DNA of 64,000 nucleotides from Caldilineaceae bacterium (GTDB lineage: Bacteria > Chloroflexota > Anaerolineae > Caldilineales > Caldilineaceae): NCBI GenBank assembly GCA_020634755.1, contig JACKBC010000018.1:1-64000 (forward strand), given 5' to 3'. The translations under genes were made by a program, and so were the position numbers. The first letter of the stretch is position 1, and each line of letters starts with the position of its first letter. The notes under the pieces were generated by a model, which saw nothing but the letters and a program-made list of their open reading frames with translations, searched no databases and was not told the origin of the DNA. Below are positions 35,601 through 43,778 of the stretch, piece after piece.

Positions 35601-36104
35601 GTTGGGATTGGCGTTACAGTAATCGATCGGGTTGTTGACGCCCAAATCCACATGGCAAGTGGGTGCATTGACAAACTGCACCAGCGTGCCAGATGCATCA
35701 CCGGCTGGCGTAGGACCGCCGCCAAAAGGGCCTGGCTCCAACCAATTGGGCAGACCACTAAATTCAATGCGCGCACCGTTGGTCAGGTCAATCGCACCCA
35801 GGTTATAGGCGCCGGACACGTTAATGGTCGCCGTGGCCAGCGTCTGGCCATTGGGTGCAATGGCGCTCACCGTAATCGGCGTGGCATCACCGTTCACTCC
35901 GCTCTCGTTGGGCTGCCGAGTACCATTGAAATTAAAGTCGCGAAAGACGGCGCCACCCACATCGGTAGCTGGGTTACAGGTCACCGCCTGCTGTGCTAAC
36001 GCATTGGGCGCGGCGGCCAGGGCCGGCGCGGCCTGGAACCACAGCGCCATGCATAGCGCGCAAAGTGCACTGAAGTAGAGAAATCTCCTTCGTTTTGGAA
36101 ACAT
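32619..36104 (-). CDS. Large secreted SdrD-B/DUF11 repeat protein
   Basis: This 1,161-residue protein has a signal peptide (residues 1-31, ending ALAA). An SdrD-B-like domain (~48-120: GGAVFRDFNFNG, SGAYNLG) is followed by a long central region (~150-640) with repeated ADxGD/DISEDEQTLYVMNL motifs that looks like a beta-propeller. A second SdrD-B domain (~655-780: GNYVWLDENGNGIQDANE), a DUF11 domain (~811-905: PGQTVTFTIEVFNQG) and a third SdrD-B domain (~970-1090: GNRVWLDDGF, LIDANERGI) follow. Asp-rich loops suggest Ca2+ binding. The C-terminus (FFMPFLSQE) resembles the hydrophobic tails of other Chloroflexota surface proteins; it has no LPxTG. A surface or sheath role is inferred. Confidence 0.85.
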   Translation of the reverse strand: MFPKRRRFLYFSALCALCMALWFQAAPALAAAPNALAQQAVTCNPATDVGGAVFRDFNFNGTRQPNESGVNGDATPITVSAIAPNGQTLATATINVSGAYNLGAIDLTNGARIEFSGLPNWLEPGPFGGGPTPAGDASGTLVQFVNAPTCHVDLGVNNPIDYCNANPNLATSCFISGDPLGGGTAGALDTLVTWPYNENGWWFNYPTLVSNAAMPMHLASNSQMGPTWGLAWQRATHTLFTGALLKRHSGFGPLGPGGIYATDYTSPTAPIVTEFVDLNTLPGIDVGSDPRVTALPPNTSTSSHDPEAFALVGKMALGDMDISEDEQTLYVMNLLQRELLGIDIATRTIASRTPVPDPGCMDSRGATPVPAPDDRRPWAVRAHDGEIWIGVVCSAQTSQLKSDLHAYIMRRVGDTFVTFFDFALDYPKGRVSFGASYPGAETRTGWFPWTDDFDATISDNGVTLIYPQPILANIEIDDDGSLILGFVDRMGHQGGRANRSTNLADGNLYNAHSGGDMLRACNVQGTLILEGTAECPFNLANNQGPGGGEYYHRDTFAVEGGLFHNETALGALAFLAGSGEVVSTHFDAVHQLGDDVPSPYPRTGGVRFFNNITGAYSELPDGTDRAYEVYPDTDLLPGTFAKAAGLGDLELLCEQAPIEIGNYVWLDENGNGIQDANEAPLAEVSVELVGPNGQVLATAITDVNGHYYFSSDATRAAETTASAIYGVNGLTLNTAAYQVRIALAQTPLTDLAPTLPNATGDVSNNNKTDLVDSDGIDDGVYAAVTFDVNAAGANNHNMDFGFASPTVIQDEFDLALRKVLGAGQARVVIPGQTVTFTIEVFNQGQVTATDILVVDYVPAGLTVSDVNWLGSGELVSRTIPGPLFPGVSTTLDIVFTVDDNIPPGDIVNLAEIANATDETGIVRIDIDSTPDQNPNNDCNPKNDVIDEDGKNNPCTEDEDDHDFEVLQAPSMSLGNRVWLDDGFGGGGLDNGLIDANERGIAGVLLNLLDENGAPILDGNGAPRTTTTLGEGYFLFDELSPGEYIICVDESNFAAGGPLEGLNSSGPTETNPNDNVDLNDNGLNNATPETNGICSNAITLVYFEEPINEPDSGLLGSGGATDDNSNITLDFGFVAGPLGLEENQEPASPFNFKFFMPFLSQE

Positions 36105-36162
36105 ACGGGGCTCCTTTTAAATATTATCTTCTACGCAGGGGGTCCAACGTTCTCTCATGATA

Positions 36163-36249
36163 ACTTATGTTACGCAAGCCTGGCGGAAAGTCGGCTCGCC
36201 GACGTTCCTGTTTCCATCTAGCAGACCGGCTGTCGCTGCGGAATGTGAG
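36163..36249. repeat. Family A inverted-repeat element, copy 1
   Basis: ACTTATGTTACGCAAGCC at the left with a worn GCTGCGGAATGTGAG at the right. The centre carries GTCGGCTCGCCGAC. Relatives lie at 56307, 58038 and 62849. Confidence 0.7.
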
Positions 36250-36324
36250 ATGATAACAAGCGTGTAGGCCCGCTATCCAGTCTCAATCATGAGCGGGGAA
36301 TTCCCAATACTTTAGTCTTGTGAT

Positions 36325-36442
36325 GGCTCTGTGCGCTGCACAACCGCCATCATGCAAGTCTCTAGGCTCTGTGCCCACACAACCGCCATCATACAAGTCT
36401 CTAGGCTCTGTGCCTACACAACCGCCATCATACAAGTCCTAC
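36325..36442. repeat. Three tandem copies of a 39-40-bp unit
   Basis: Units begin GGCTCTGTGC at 36325, 36365 and 36404 and contain ACAACCGCCATCAT and CAAGTC. No spacers of varied sequence occur, so it is not a CRISPR array. Confidence 0.75.
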
Positions 36443-36758
36443 CCATTATAGAAGACGGTTAAGGGCGCAATTTGATACGGCTGGTAAGTAAAGTGCAAGC
36501 TTTGTTGAGAAATCGGATTTTTCGAAACAGATGGTACAGGCGTCTAGAGACACGGCCAGTAATACCAACTGCGGTTGTAAAAGCTAAATGGTAGTTTATA
36601 AGCAGGCTATAAAATCAAGTGCGCTTTAGCGCAGCTTCCTCTATCAGCCTGGGCGCTTTAGCCCCAGGCGTTTACCGGATTATTTCGTTAATATCCATCA
36701 ACCAATGCCGTCGTATTACCGATTTAATTGGCTAACTTTCATCAACCCCTGCCACCCG

Positions 36759-38852
36759 CTAAAGCAAGCGCCCCAATGCCTCCGCCGTGGTAACCGGCAG
36801 CTGACAGGCGTAGTTCTCACAGACATAGGCGGCGGCTTTGCCATCAACCAGCGTGCGTCCCTCGAGCAGCGGCAACATGCTCTCTTCGTTGGGACGTTTG
36901 AGCGCCAATACGGTGGTGGGCAGATAGCGTTGGCGCACTTGGTCCAACAGGGCCTGGGTAGCGGCCTCCTGAGGATCGCCCACAATGGCCACTTCTTGGC
37001 TGGGCGAAAGCAACGCATTGAGCACGCCCAACAGACGGCCAAAGCCGGTGGGCTGCTGGGCCATGGCCTCTTTCATCATGAGCAAAATCGCCGTGGCGCG
37101 CTGTCGATATTCCTGGTTGCCGGTGAGCACAGACAGCCGCAGCAACGCTTCCGCGGCCAGCGAATTACCGCTGGGAATGGCGTTGTCGATAAAGTCCTTG
37201 CGCCGCACCACAAGCTGCTCGTGGTCCACGCCGGTTTGGAAAAAGCCGCCGCGCTCCTCATCACCAAATTGCGACAACATGAGCTGCGTGAGCCGGCTGG
37301 CTTCCCCCAACCAACGCAACTCAAAAGTGGCTTCATAGAGCGCAATCAGGCTGCGAATAAAGGCGGCGTAATCTTCCAAATAGGCGTTGAATCTGGCGCC
37401 GCCCAGTTGGCGCCCCTTTTCTTGCGGGGAGAGCTGGGGCGGCGTCCACGAGCGATACAGCTTACCGTCGGGCTGGCTCATCTTATCGAGCACAAAATTG
37501 GCCGCCTTGCGCGCCGCATCCAGCACATCTGCGCGCCCCAACACCGCGCCACAATCGGCCAGGGCATGAATCATCAGACCGTTCCATTCGGTCAGAACTT
37601 TCTCATCGCGGGCCGGTTTGATGCGCAATTCGCGGGCGGCAAAAAGCGCATGCTTGCCTTCAGCAATAACGGCTGCCACCGCCTGCTCCGTTTTGCCAAA
37701 ACGCCGCGCCACGTCGGCCAATGTCATGTTGATGTTGAGAATGTTGTGGCCCTCAAAGTTGCCGCGCGGCGACACGCCAAAATGTGCATTAAAGAGCCGT
37801 GCGTTCTCGGCGCCCAATAGCGTTTCAATTTCAGCTGGCGACCAAACAAAGAACTTACCCTCTTCACCTTCGCTGTCGGCATCCTGGGTACTGTAAAAGC
37901 CGCCCGCCGGCGCCGTCATTTCGCGCAGCACATAATCAATCGTCTCGTTCACAATGTGCAAAAAGAGCGGCTTCTGCGTAATCTGCCACATATGCAGATA
38001 GGAGCGCAGCAGCTGGCTGTTATCATAGAGCATCTTCTCAAAGTGGGGCACCAACCAAATGGCATCCACGCTATACCGGTGAAAGCCGCCGCCAAGCTGG
38101 TCATAGATACCGCCTTGGGCCATCTTCTCCAGCGTCAGCTCGGCCATATAGAGCGCTTCGGGATCGCCTGTGCGTGCGTACTGGCTCATGGCGAAGTCGA
38201 GCGTCATGGGCTGGGGAAACTTGGGCTGCTGGCCAAAACCGCCTTCATATTCATCAAAATATTGGCGCAAATTGGCCAACGCCTCATCCAGCACTTCGGC
38301 GCCCAGGTCTTGCTCGGCGGCATCGATCAACGCGGTGCGCGCCAGCTGCGCGGTCAGCCGCTGCGCCTGCTCGCGCACTTGGGCGCTGCGGTTCTCATAC
38401 GCATCGGCCACCGACATGAGCACTTGCTGAAAGCTGGGCATGCCGTAGCGTGGCTCGGGCGGATAGTAGGTGCCACCATAAAACGGTTCGCCATCGGGCG
38501 TCAGGAAGACGCTCATGGGCCAGCCACCCTGCTGCGTCATGGCCGTCACCGCTTCCATATAGATCGAGTCCAGATCGGGCCGCTCTTCGCGATCCACCTT
38601 GATGTTGACAAACAGCTCGTTCATCATGGCCGCGGTCTGCGCATTTTCAAAGCTCTCGCGCTCCATCACGTGGCACCAGTGGCACGCGCTATAGCCGATG
38701 CTCAAAAAAATAGGCTTGTCTTCGTCACGGGCGCGCGCCAGCGCTTCCTCTCCCCACGCATACCAATCCACCGGGTTATGGGCGTGCTGCAACAGATAGG
38801 GCGAAGTTTCGTTAATCAAGCGATTGGTGTGGGTTGGGCTGCTATTGGACAC
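36759..38852 (-). CDS. DUF255/YyaL-type thioredoxin-domain protein
   Basis: The protein has about 697 residues. The N-terminal ~160 residues form a thioredoxin-like domain with [17 protein letters not shown], the redox-type SACHWCHVM motif and [11 protein letters not shown]. The rest is an (alpha/alpha)6-type barrel as in cellobiose epimerase relatives ([63 protein letters not shown]). This matches the SSP411/YyaL family in length and order. The start is uncertain: GTG at 38852 (GAAAG upstream) is preferred, with a TTG at 38879 in the same frame. The biochemical role of the family is unsettled. The gene is divergent from the PadR operon. Confidence 0.9.
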   Translation of the reverse strand: MSNSSPTHTNRLINETSPYLLQHAHNPVDWYAWGEEALARARDEDKPIFLSIGYSACHWCHVMERESFENAQTAAMMNELFVNIKVDREERPDLDSIYMEAVTAMTQQGGWPMSVFLTPDGEPFYGGTYYPPEPRYGMPSFQQVLMSVADAYENRSAQVREQAQRLTAQLARTALIDAAEQDLGAEVLDEALANLRQYFDEYEGGFGQQPKFPQPMTLDFAMSQYARTGDPEALYMAELTLEKMAQGGIYDQLGGGFHRYSVDAIWLVPHFEKMLYDNSQLLRSYLHMWQITQKPLFLHIVNETIDYVLREMTAPAGGFYSTQDADSEGEEGKFFVWSPAEIETLLGAENARLFNAHFGVSPRGNFEGHNILNINMTLADVARRFGKTEQAVAAVIAEGKHALFAARELRIKPARDEKVLTEWNGLMIHALADCGAVLGRADVLDAARKAANFVLDKMSQPDGKLYRSWTPPQLSPQEKGRQLGGARFNAYLEDYAAFIRSLIALYEATFELRWLGEASRLTQLMLSQFGDEERGGFFQTGVDHEQLVVRRKDFIDNAIPSGNSLAAEALLRLSVLTGNQEYRQRATAILLMMKEAMAQQPTGFGRLLGVLNALLSPSQEVAIVGDPQEAATQALLDQVRQRYLPTTVLALKRPNEESMLPLLEGRTLVDGKAAAYVCENYACQLPVTTAEALGRLL

Positions 38853-39029
38853 GAATGGGGCTTTCGGGAAAGTAAACAACTGATGGCGCCGATCGACACA
38901 TAATATGGCTGCATTATAGCGCAGCCAGTGGGGCGCGTCGAATTGGGCGCAGATTCTGCCGGCTGTGCCAGCAGGAACGGATGAAGTGGACGGCGGTTTG
39001 GGGTGCGGTGGCGTGTGGCAACTTGCGTA

Positions 39030-39090
39030 TTGACATTTGGGGAGGTCAGGAGTATACTAACTACGGTTAGTAACTATAGTTAGTATACTC
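39030..39090 (+). promoter_or_regulatory. Sigma-70 promoter overlapped by a 14-bp perfect palindromic operator
   Basis: TTGACA (39030-39035) and TATACT (39053-39058) are 17 bp apart. The -10 lies inside GAGTATACTAACTA (39050-39063), which is repeated inverted as TAGTTAGTATACTC (39077-39090). PadR proteins bind such palindromes as dimers, so the next gene is the likely repressor of its own operon. Confidence 0.8.
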
Positions 39091-39162
39091 GGCCCAAACG
39101 AATCTATAACCCAGTGAACGACCAACATTTCTACCGGTACACGCAATACGCACCACGCCTCC

Positions 39163-39711
39163 ATGACCATCAAACATGCCCTGCTGGCGCTGCTGGCAGA
39201 AGAGCCGGGCCACGGCTACGAACTGAAGAATCGCTTTGACCAGGCGCTGGGTGAGATCTGGCCGCTACAGCAGGCGCAGATCTACAACAATTTGCGCATT
39301 TTGGAAAAAGATGGGCTGATCGAGCTGGACGCGCTGGTGGCGCAAGACGACCTGCCGGACCGCAAAGAGTACCGGTTGACCGCGGCCGGACAGCAGGCAT
39401 TGGCGACATGGATTTCATCACCAGCCTCTGGCAGCCGCAAGCTGCGCGATGATCTGTACTTGAAGATGATGACCATTGTCAACGTGCTGCACCAGCCACA
39501 AAAGCTGAGCGACCTGCTTTGGCAGCAGCGCGACATCTATTTGCACCAACTGCGCGATCTAGAGCGCAGCCTTGCTCAAGCCGAGGCGGTTCCCGACCTG
39601 TTGACGGCCGGGCTGCTGGAAGGGGCGATTTTACATACAGAGGCCGATTTAACTTGGCTAGACCGCATGGAAGAGCGGCTGCAAGCGCTGACGCAGGCAG
39701 GTGCAGCATAA
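39163..39711 (+). CDS. PadR-family transcriptional repressor
   Basis: This 182-residue protein has an N-terminal winged helix (TIKHALLALLAEEPGHGYEL, IWPLQQAQIYNNLRILEKDG, KEYRLTAAGQQAL) and a C-terminal helical dimerisation part with LRDDLYLKMMTIV, the usual PadR-s2 layout. PadR proteins repress efflux and membrane-stress genes until a ligand binds. Its stop codon overlaps the ATG of the permease (TAATG), so it is the first gene of the ABC operon. A perfect palindrome over a consensus promoter lies ~70 bases upstream of its ATG. The inducer is unknown. Confidence 0.95.
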   Translation: MTIKHALLALLAEEPGHGYELKNRFDQALGEIWPLQQAQIYNNLRILEKDGLIELDALVAQDDLPDRKEYRLTAAGQQALATWISSPASGSRKLRDDLYLKMMTIVNVLHQPQKLSDLLWQQRDIYLHQLRDLERSLAQAEAVPDLLTAGLLEGAILHTEADLTWLDRMEERLQALTQAGAA

Positions 39712-40466
39712 TGGTGCGCTTTGTGACGCTTTGGGCGGCGCGTGCAAAGCGCTTCTGGCGCATTGCCCCGGCGCATCTGGCCGCCGTGGCGCGCAGCGAA
39801 CGACAGCTTGGCGTATTGGCGCTGGTGGGGTTGGCGCCCGGCGTGGCCGCGCTGACCGCTTGGGTGCATCTGGCGCAACAGGCGCCAAAGAGTGGCGCGA
39901 CCACTCAAAGCCATTGGCTGCTGCCCGCCTTTCTGCTCAATGCCATTGGGCTGGAAGGCATATTGGTGGGCGCCGGCATGGTCACGCTGCTGATCGGCTG
40001 CCTGGGCTTGACCAATCTCTATCTGGCCAGCCTGGAACGACGACAGCAGACATTGGTGCTGTGGCGCGGGCTGGGGTTGACGCTGCTGGAAGTGCGTTTG
40101 CTGCTGGGGTTGGAGGCAGCGGCAGCCGGCGCGTTGGGCAGCGGGGTGGGCTTAATCGGGGGCCTGTTGATCAGCCGCCTGAGCTGGCCGGCTGCGCAGC
40201 GCTACTTTGACTTGACGCAGCCACACGGCGTAACGGCGCTGCCCCTCTTTTGCGGGCTGGCAACTGGTCTGTTGGCCACGCTTTTTTTTATGGGCGCGGC
40301 GGTGGTCACCGTGCAGATGCCCACGGCGCTCTTGCTGCGCGGCGCGCAGATTCACCCATTCAACAGTTGGCATGAACTACGCGCATCCGCTTGTGGGGCG
40401 CTCTTTGCCGGCGTGTTGACGCTCTTTGCCGCGCTGCTGGTGCTGTCGCTGCGGTCGGCCTTGTAG
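39711..40466 (+). CDS. FtsX-like ABC permease, N-terminal part (interrupted by TAG)
   Basis: It encodes 251 residues from the ATG at 39711. At least four membrane helices are present (VLALVGLAPGVAALTAW, ILVGAGMVTLLIGCLGLTNLY, GALGSGVGLIGGLLISRL, LATGLLATLFFMGAAVV), with GLGLTLLEVRLLLGLEAA, the cytoplasmic coupling helix of FtsX/MacB-type permeases. The frame ends at TAG 40464-40466 inside a hydrophobic helix and then continues open, in the same frame, to 41087. A full-length permease would have ~458 residues. This is either a nonsense mutation, readthrough, or a sequencing error. It is translationally coupled to padR. Its ATPase is encoded at 42950-43687. Confidence 0.8.
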   Translation: MVRFVTLWAARAKRFWRIAPAHLAAVARSERQLGVLALVGLAPGVAALTAWVHLAQQAPKSGATTQSHWLLPAFLLNAIGLEGILVGAGMVTLLIGCLGLTNLYLASLERRQQTLVLWRGLGLTLLEVRLLLGLEAAAAGALGSGVGLIGGLLISRLSWPAAQRYFDLTQPHGVTALPLFCGLATGLLATLFFMGAAVVTVQMPTALLLRGAQIHPFNSWHELRASACGALFAGVLTLFAALLVLSLRSAL

Positions 40467-41087
40467 CTGAGCGGGCTGGCGTTTCTGCTGGCGGCGCTGC
40501 TCACCACCGGCGGCTGGTTGTTGACGCGGCTTTACGCGCGGCTGCCCACGCCGGTCAGCGCGCCGTTGTGGACGCTGGCCGTACAGAATTTGGCCCGCTT
40601 CCCCAATCGCACGGCGGGTATGGTGCTGGCGTTGACCACCGGCGCCTTTGGCGTGGGGATGGCCGCGCTCTCCTGGCTGGATGGCCGGGCCGATGCGGCA
40701 CTGCCCTTATGGGTGGCGGGTATGGTTTTGGTGGCAGGAGCAAGTTTGGTGTTGGCGATTGCCGCCCTGGCTGCCCGTGAACGCCGTGATGAGCTGCGGT
40801 TGCTGCGGGCGCTGGGCGCACGTACAAATCGGGTGCGGCGATTGATTATGATGGAATATGCCATTGTGGCGCTGGGCGGCGGTTCCCTCGGTGCGCTCAT
40901 CGCCCTGGCCAATTGGGCCGTGACCGGCGGCGAAGGCGGCTGGCTGCGCGCCATTGTGCTGGTAATTGTGGATCTGCTGGGGGCATTGCTCTCAGCCTGG
41001 GCCGGGGCGGTCCCGGTTTTGATGTACGATTTCAGATGTACGATTTACGAGGTCGTTTCGTCGACGAGGTTTGTTCGTAAGTCGTAA
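40467..41087 (+). pseudogene. FtsX-like ABC permease, C-terminal part after in-frame TAG
   Basis: The frame continues directly from the TAG of the preceding entry. It holds the second permease half: LSGLAFLLAALLTTGGWLL, MVLALTTGAFGVGMAAL, MVLVAGASLVLAIAALAAR, the coupling motif ELRLLRALGARTNRVRRLI, and a final helix pair. A TTG at 40518 is the best internal start but has no clear ribosome site. The last ~25 codons (after VPVLMYDF) are made of the TACGATTTACGA dispersed repeat, so the original C-terminus was extended by repeat DNA. As permease halves can work as separate chains, function is not excluded. Confidence 0.7.
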
Positions 41088-41250
41088 CAATGTACGATCT
41101 CAGATTTACGATTTAAGAGGTCGTTTCGTTTACAAAATTACTGGGAAAATCGCGGCCCCAAACGATGGGGAAGTTACGACTTACGAGAGCATTTGGTCTA
41201 CAAAATCACTCGTAAATCGTACATCCCAAATCGTAAATCGAAAGGGTTTT
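41023..41250. repeat. TACGATTTACGA repeat block 1
   Basis: Several units of TACGATTTCAGATTTACGA with GAGGTCGTTTCG and their inverse TCGTAAATCGTA. The block is open in one frame and runs into both adjacent genes. Confidence 0.7.
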
Positions 41251-41757
41251 ATGATGAACGCAATGCATAGCGGTTGGAAGCTCGGCGGTCGCGTAGCCGT
41301 GCGACTGGCCGTTGTATATATCTTATTGGCGGCGTTGGTCTTTTATTTGCAGGTTTCAAGCCGCGGCATGGCCGCGGTGTGGCGACCGGAGCGACTGGTG
41401 CTGGCGCAGATGCTGGGCAGCGGTGTGCTGCTGGTGCTGGCCGCGCCATTGCTGCTGACGGCGCCGATATTATTGGCTTGGCTGGCGGGCAGCGTAGCCG
41501 GCTTTATGACGGGGCTATTGGCGCCCGTGTTGGGCAATCGCAGCCTGGCGCGTTGGTGGGGTATGTTCTGCTTTAGCGTGCCTTCGATTATCTTTCACAA
41601 CGCCGCCGACCTGCGCCCCACGCTGATTCTGGGCCAGCATTGGCTCAATTCCTACTGGTTCTGGATTGGGCTGCCCACGCTGATTAGCATTCTGGTGGGG
41701 GCCAAGGTGGGTGAACGATTGGCCGCAAACGAGACGAACGAAGTGGTGATTGGATGA
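41251..41757 (+). CDS. Small multispanning membrane protein of the PadR operon
   Basis: This 168-residue protein starts at the ATGATG at 41251, preceded by AAAGGG; the longer open frame upstream is repeat DNA. About four membrane helices are seen (VAVRLAVVYILLAALVFYL, LVLAAPLLLTAPILLAWL, SVAGFMTGLLAPVLG, WFWIGLPTLISILVGAKVG). No family is recognised. It lies 10 bases before the SRPBCC gene and between the permease and ATPase genes, so it is probably an accessory subunit of the transporter or another PadR target. Confidence 0.65.
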   Translation: MMNAMHSGWKLGGRVAVRLAVVYILLAALVFYLQVSSRGMAAVWRPERLVLAQMLGSGVLLVLAAPLLLTAPILLAWLAGSVAGFMTGLLAPVLGNRSLARWWGMFCFSVPSIIFHNAADLRPTLILGQHWLNSYWFWIGLPTLISILVGAKVGERLAANETNEVVIG

Positions 41758-41767
41758 TGGTGGTTTT

Positions 41768-42736
41768 ATGAACGAAAAATTGCAATCCTGGTTGGCTCCG
41801 TTGACGGGGCTGCCGGTGGCGCTCATTTATGGGGTGCTGGCGCGCTTGGCCTTTAGTGCGCCGGATGAGAGCGGCGCGCTGAGCGCCATGACGTGTGGTT
41901 TTCTCTTTTTGGTTCCCATTGCCATGGGGGCGCTCACAGTCTATTTTGCGCCCCCCCATTTACAGCTTTCGGGACGCTACGCCTTTCTGATGCCGTGGGT
42001 GGCCTGTATTGTCACCGTGCTACTTATCGCCGCCATCGGGCTAGAAGAGGTGGTGTGCATCGTCATGGCGCTGCCGCTATTTTTACTCTTGTCGAGTTTG
42101 GGCGGCTGGCTCATGCACCTGCGTAAACGCAAGAATTACGTTTCCAATCTCATGCATGGCTCGCTGCTGGGGTTGCTGTTGGCAGCGCCCTATTTGGTCA
42201 CACCGTTGGAAACGCGGCTGCCGGTGGGAGACACCATCTATCACGTGCAGAATCAGGTTGAGATAGCGGCGGATGTGGACACCGTGTGGCGCAACATCAT
42301 TGAGGTGCCGTTGATTCAACCGGAAGAGCAACATTTTAGCATCTTCCATCCGCTGGGGCTGCCCAAACCGCTGGCAGCCACGCTTTCGCATGAAGGCGTG
42401 GGCGGCGTGCGCCACGCTTCGTTTGAAAATGGGCTGCTCTTTATTGAGGAGATCACGGCTTGGCGCGACCACGATAGCCTGAGCTTTACCATTCAGCGCG
42501 ATGCCCAGCGCCAGTTGCCGGCGCCGCTCAATCAAATCGGCGGGCGCTATTTCAACGTGCTGGATGGCACCTATCGCATTGAGCCGCTGGCTGATGGACG
42601 CGTGCGGCTGCATCTCGAGAGCACCCATCGTCTCTCCACCCGCTTCGACTTTTACGGCGGTCTCTGGACGCGTTGGGTTATGTGGGATTTGCAGGATTAT
42701 ATTTTGCAAATCATTAAGGTACGCTGCGAGAAGTGA
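41768..42736 (+). CDS. Membrane protein with C-terminal SRPBCC/START-like domain
   Basis: This 322-residue protein has an N-terminal third of four membrane helices (GLPVALIYGVLARLAFS, MTCGFLFLVPIAMGALTVYF, LMPWVACIVTVLLIAAIG, VVCIVMALPLFLLLSSLGGW). A further helix at ~130 is followed by a beta-rich domain from ~150 to the end: QVEIAADVDTVWRNIIEV, VGGVRHASFENGLLFIEEIT, YRIEPLADGRVRLHLESTH. This matches polyketide-cyclase/START-type ligand-binding folds. The start at 41768 is the first good ATG after the previous stop; an upstream ATG at 41750 overlaps it. It is in the PadR operon. A role in sensing or handling a lipid-like ligand is inference. Confidence 0.65.
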   Translation: MNEKLQSWLAPLTGLPVALIYGVLARLAFSAPDESGALSAMTCGFLFLVPIAMGALTVYFAPPHLQLSGRYAFLMPWVACIVTVLLIAAIGLEEVVCIVMALPLFLLLSSLGGWLMHLRKRKNYVSNLMHGSLLGLLLAAPYLVTPLETRLPVGDTIYHVQNQVEIAADVDTVWRNIIEVPLIQPEEQHFSIFHPLGLPKPLAATLSHEGVGGVRHASFENGLLFIEEITAWRDHDSLSFTIQRDAQRQLPAPLNQIGGRYFNVLDGTYRIEPLADGRVRLHLESTHRLSTRFDFYGGLWTRWVMWDLQDYILQIIKVRCEK

Positions 42737-42737
42737 A

Positions 42738-42935
42738 ATAATGTATGACTTCAGATTTATGATTTACGAGGTTGTAATGAATCGATTTACGATCTCAGAT
42801 TTACGATTTACGAGGTTGTTTCGTTGACAAGGTAGCCTTGTAAATCGCAACTACGCAGGAGATGAGAGAACCGATTTACGAAGTGATATTGGTGACGCGG
42901 TAATTTCGTAAATCGTAAATCCAAAATCGTGATTC
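42738..42935. repeat. TACGATTTACGA repeat block 2
   Basis: It has the same unit as 41023-41250 (GATTTACGATTTACGAGG and TCGTAAATCGTAAATCC), between the SRPBCC gene and the ATPase gene. Its two halves can pair. Confidence 0.7.
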
Positions 42936-42949
42936 CCAAGGGGAAAGCT

Positions 42950-43687
42950 ATGAATCAGCCTGAATTGTTAGTCCAAATCGACGGCGTATCTAAACGATTT
43001 CAATCAGCAGGGGGCGCGGTGCAGGCGGTGAATGATGTGAGTGTAGCCGTTCGCGCGGGGGAAATGGTGGCGCTGGTGGGCCCCACCGGCAGCGGCAAGA
43101 CGACGCTGCTTTCGCTCATGGCTGGGCTGGAAGAACCAGACGCGGGTGCAATTACACTGCTAGGGCGGCGACTCGATGAACTCAATGCCGACAGGGTGAC
43201 CGATCTGCGCAGCCAAGCGGTGGGCTTTGTCTATCAGCGTTTCAACCTCTTTCCGGGCTTTACCGTGCGCGAAAATGTGGGGCTGCCGCTGCGGCTCATG
43301 CTGCGCCCGCCGTTTGATGCGCACCAGCGCTCGGGGCAAATTTTAACCGATCTGGGGCTGGATGAGTTGGCGGCGCGCTATCCCGGCGAACTTTCGACGG
43401 GGCAACAGCAGCTGGCGGCCATTGCGCGGGCATTGGCCGCCAACCCGCCCCTAATCTTGGCCGATGAGCCTACGGCCAATCTAGACACAAACACGGCCCG
43501 GCAGATCATGGCGCGGCTGCGGGCGCTGGCTGATGAGGGCCAGCACGGCGTGGTCATCGCCACCCACGATCTGCGCATGGCCAGCCAGGCAGACCGCGTG
43601 CTCAACTTACGCGACGGCGCCCTTGTCAAAGAGACGGTCATGCAGCCGGGAAGGGCCACGCGTGAGGTACTGGCGGAGTTGATGTAG
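42950..43687 (+). CDS. ABC transporter ATP-binding protein (LolD/MacB type)
   Basis: The protein has 245 residues from the ATG at 42950 (AAGGGGAAAGCT upstream). All ABC motifs are intact: Walker A GPTGSGKT (44-51), Q-loop VYQ (Gln96), signature LSTGQQQ (148-154), Walker B LILADE (Glu173) and H-loop His206. The subfamily, by length and the RFNLFPGFTVRENV segment, is that of MacB/LolD/FtsE ATPases, which pair with FtsX-like permeases. It closes the PadR operon. As the permease gene is interrupted, the transporter may not be functional in this genome. Confidence 0.95.
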   Translation: MNQPELLVQIDGVSKRFQSAGGAVQAVNDVSVAVRAGEMVALVGPTGSGKTTLLSLMAGLEEPDAGAITLLGRRLDELNADRVTDLRSQAVGFVYQRFNLFPGFTVRENVGLPLRLMLRPPFDAHQRSGQILTDLGLDELAARYPGELSTGQQQLAAIARALAANPPLILADEPTANLDTNTARQIMARLRALADEGQHGVVIATHDLRMASQADRVLNLRDGALVKETVMQPGRATREVLAELM

Positions 43688-43691
43688 GGGC

Positions 43692-43775
43692 ATGACAAGG
43701 TGAAAGGGTGAAAGGGTGACTTCGACAAGCTCAGTCACCTTCTCGCCTTTTCATATTGTCACCTTTTCACCTTAT
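43692..43775. terminator. Bidirectional repeat hairpin between convergent genes
   Basis: AAGGTGAAAGGGTGA pairs with TCACCTTTTCACCTT. The middle carries GTGACTTCGACAAGCTCAGTCAC, the REP core. It lies between the ATPase stop and the enolase-family stop. Confidence 0.6.
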
Positions 43776-43778
43776 TGC

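Larger units (their letters stand above)
36105..36758. other. Intergenic region rich in short repeats
   Basis: It contains an 88-bp family A element (36163-36249), a three-copy tandem repeat (36325-36442), and two small hairpins near 36620-36671 (GCGCTTTAGCGC; GCCTGGGCG..TAGCCCCAGGC). No gene is seen. Confidence 0.6.

Noticed and set aside
36325..36442. Possible CRISPR array
   Set aside because: Direct tandem units without distinct spacers and no cas genes.
41071..41250. N-terminal extension of the small membrane protein
   Set aside because: It is the TACGATTTACGA repeat read in frame; the ATG at 41251 has its own ribosome site.
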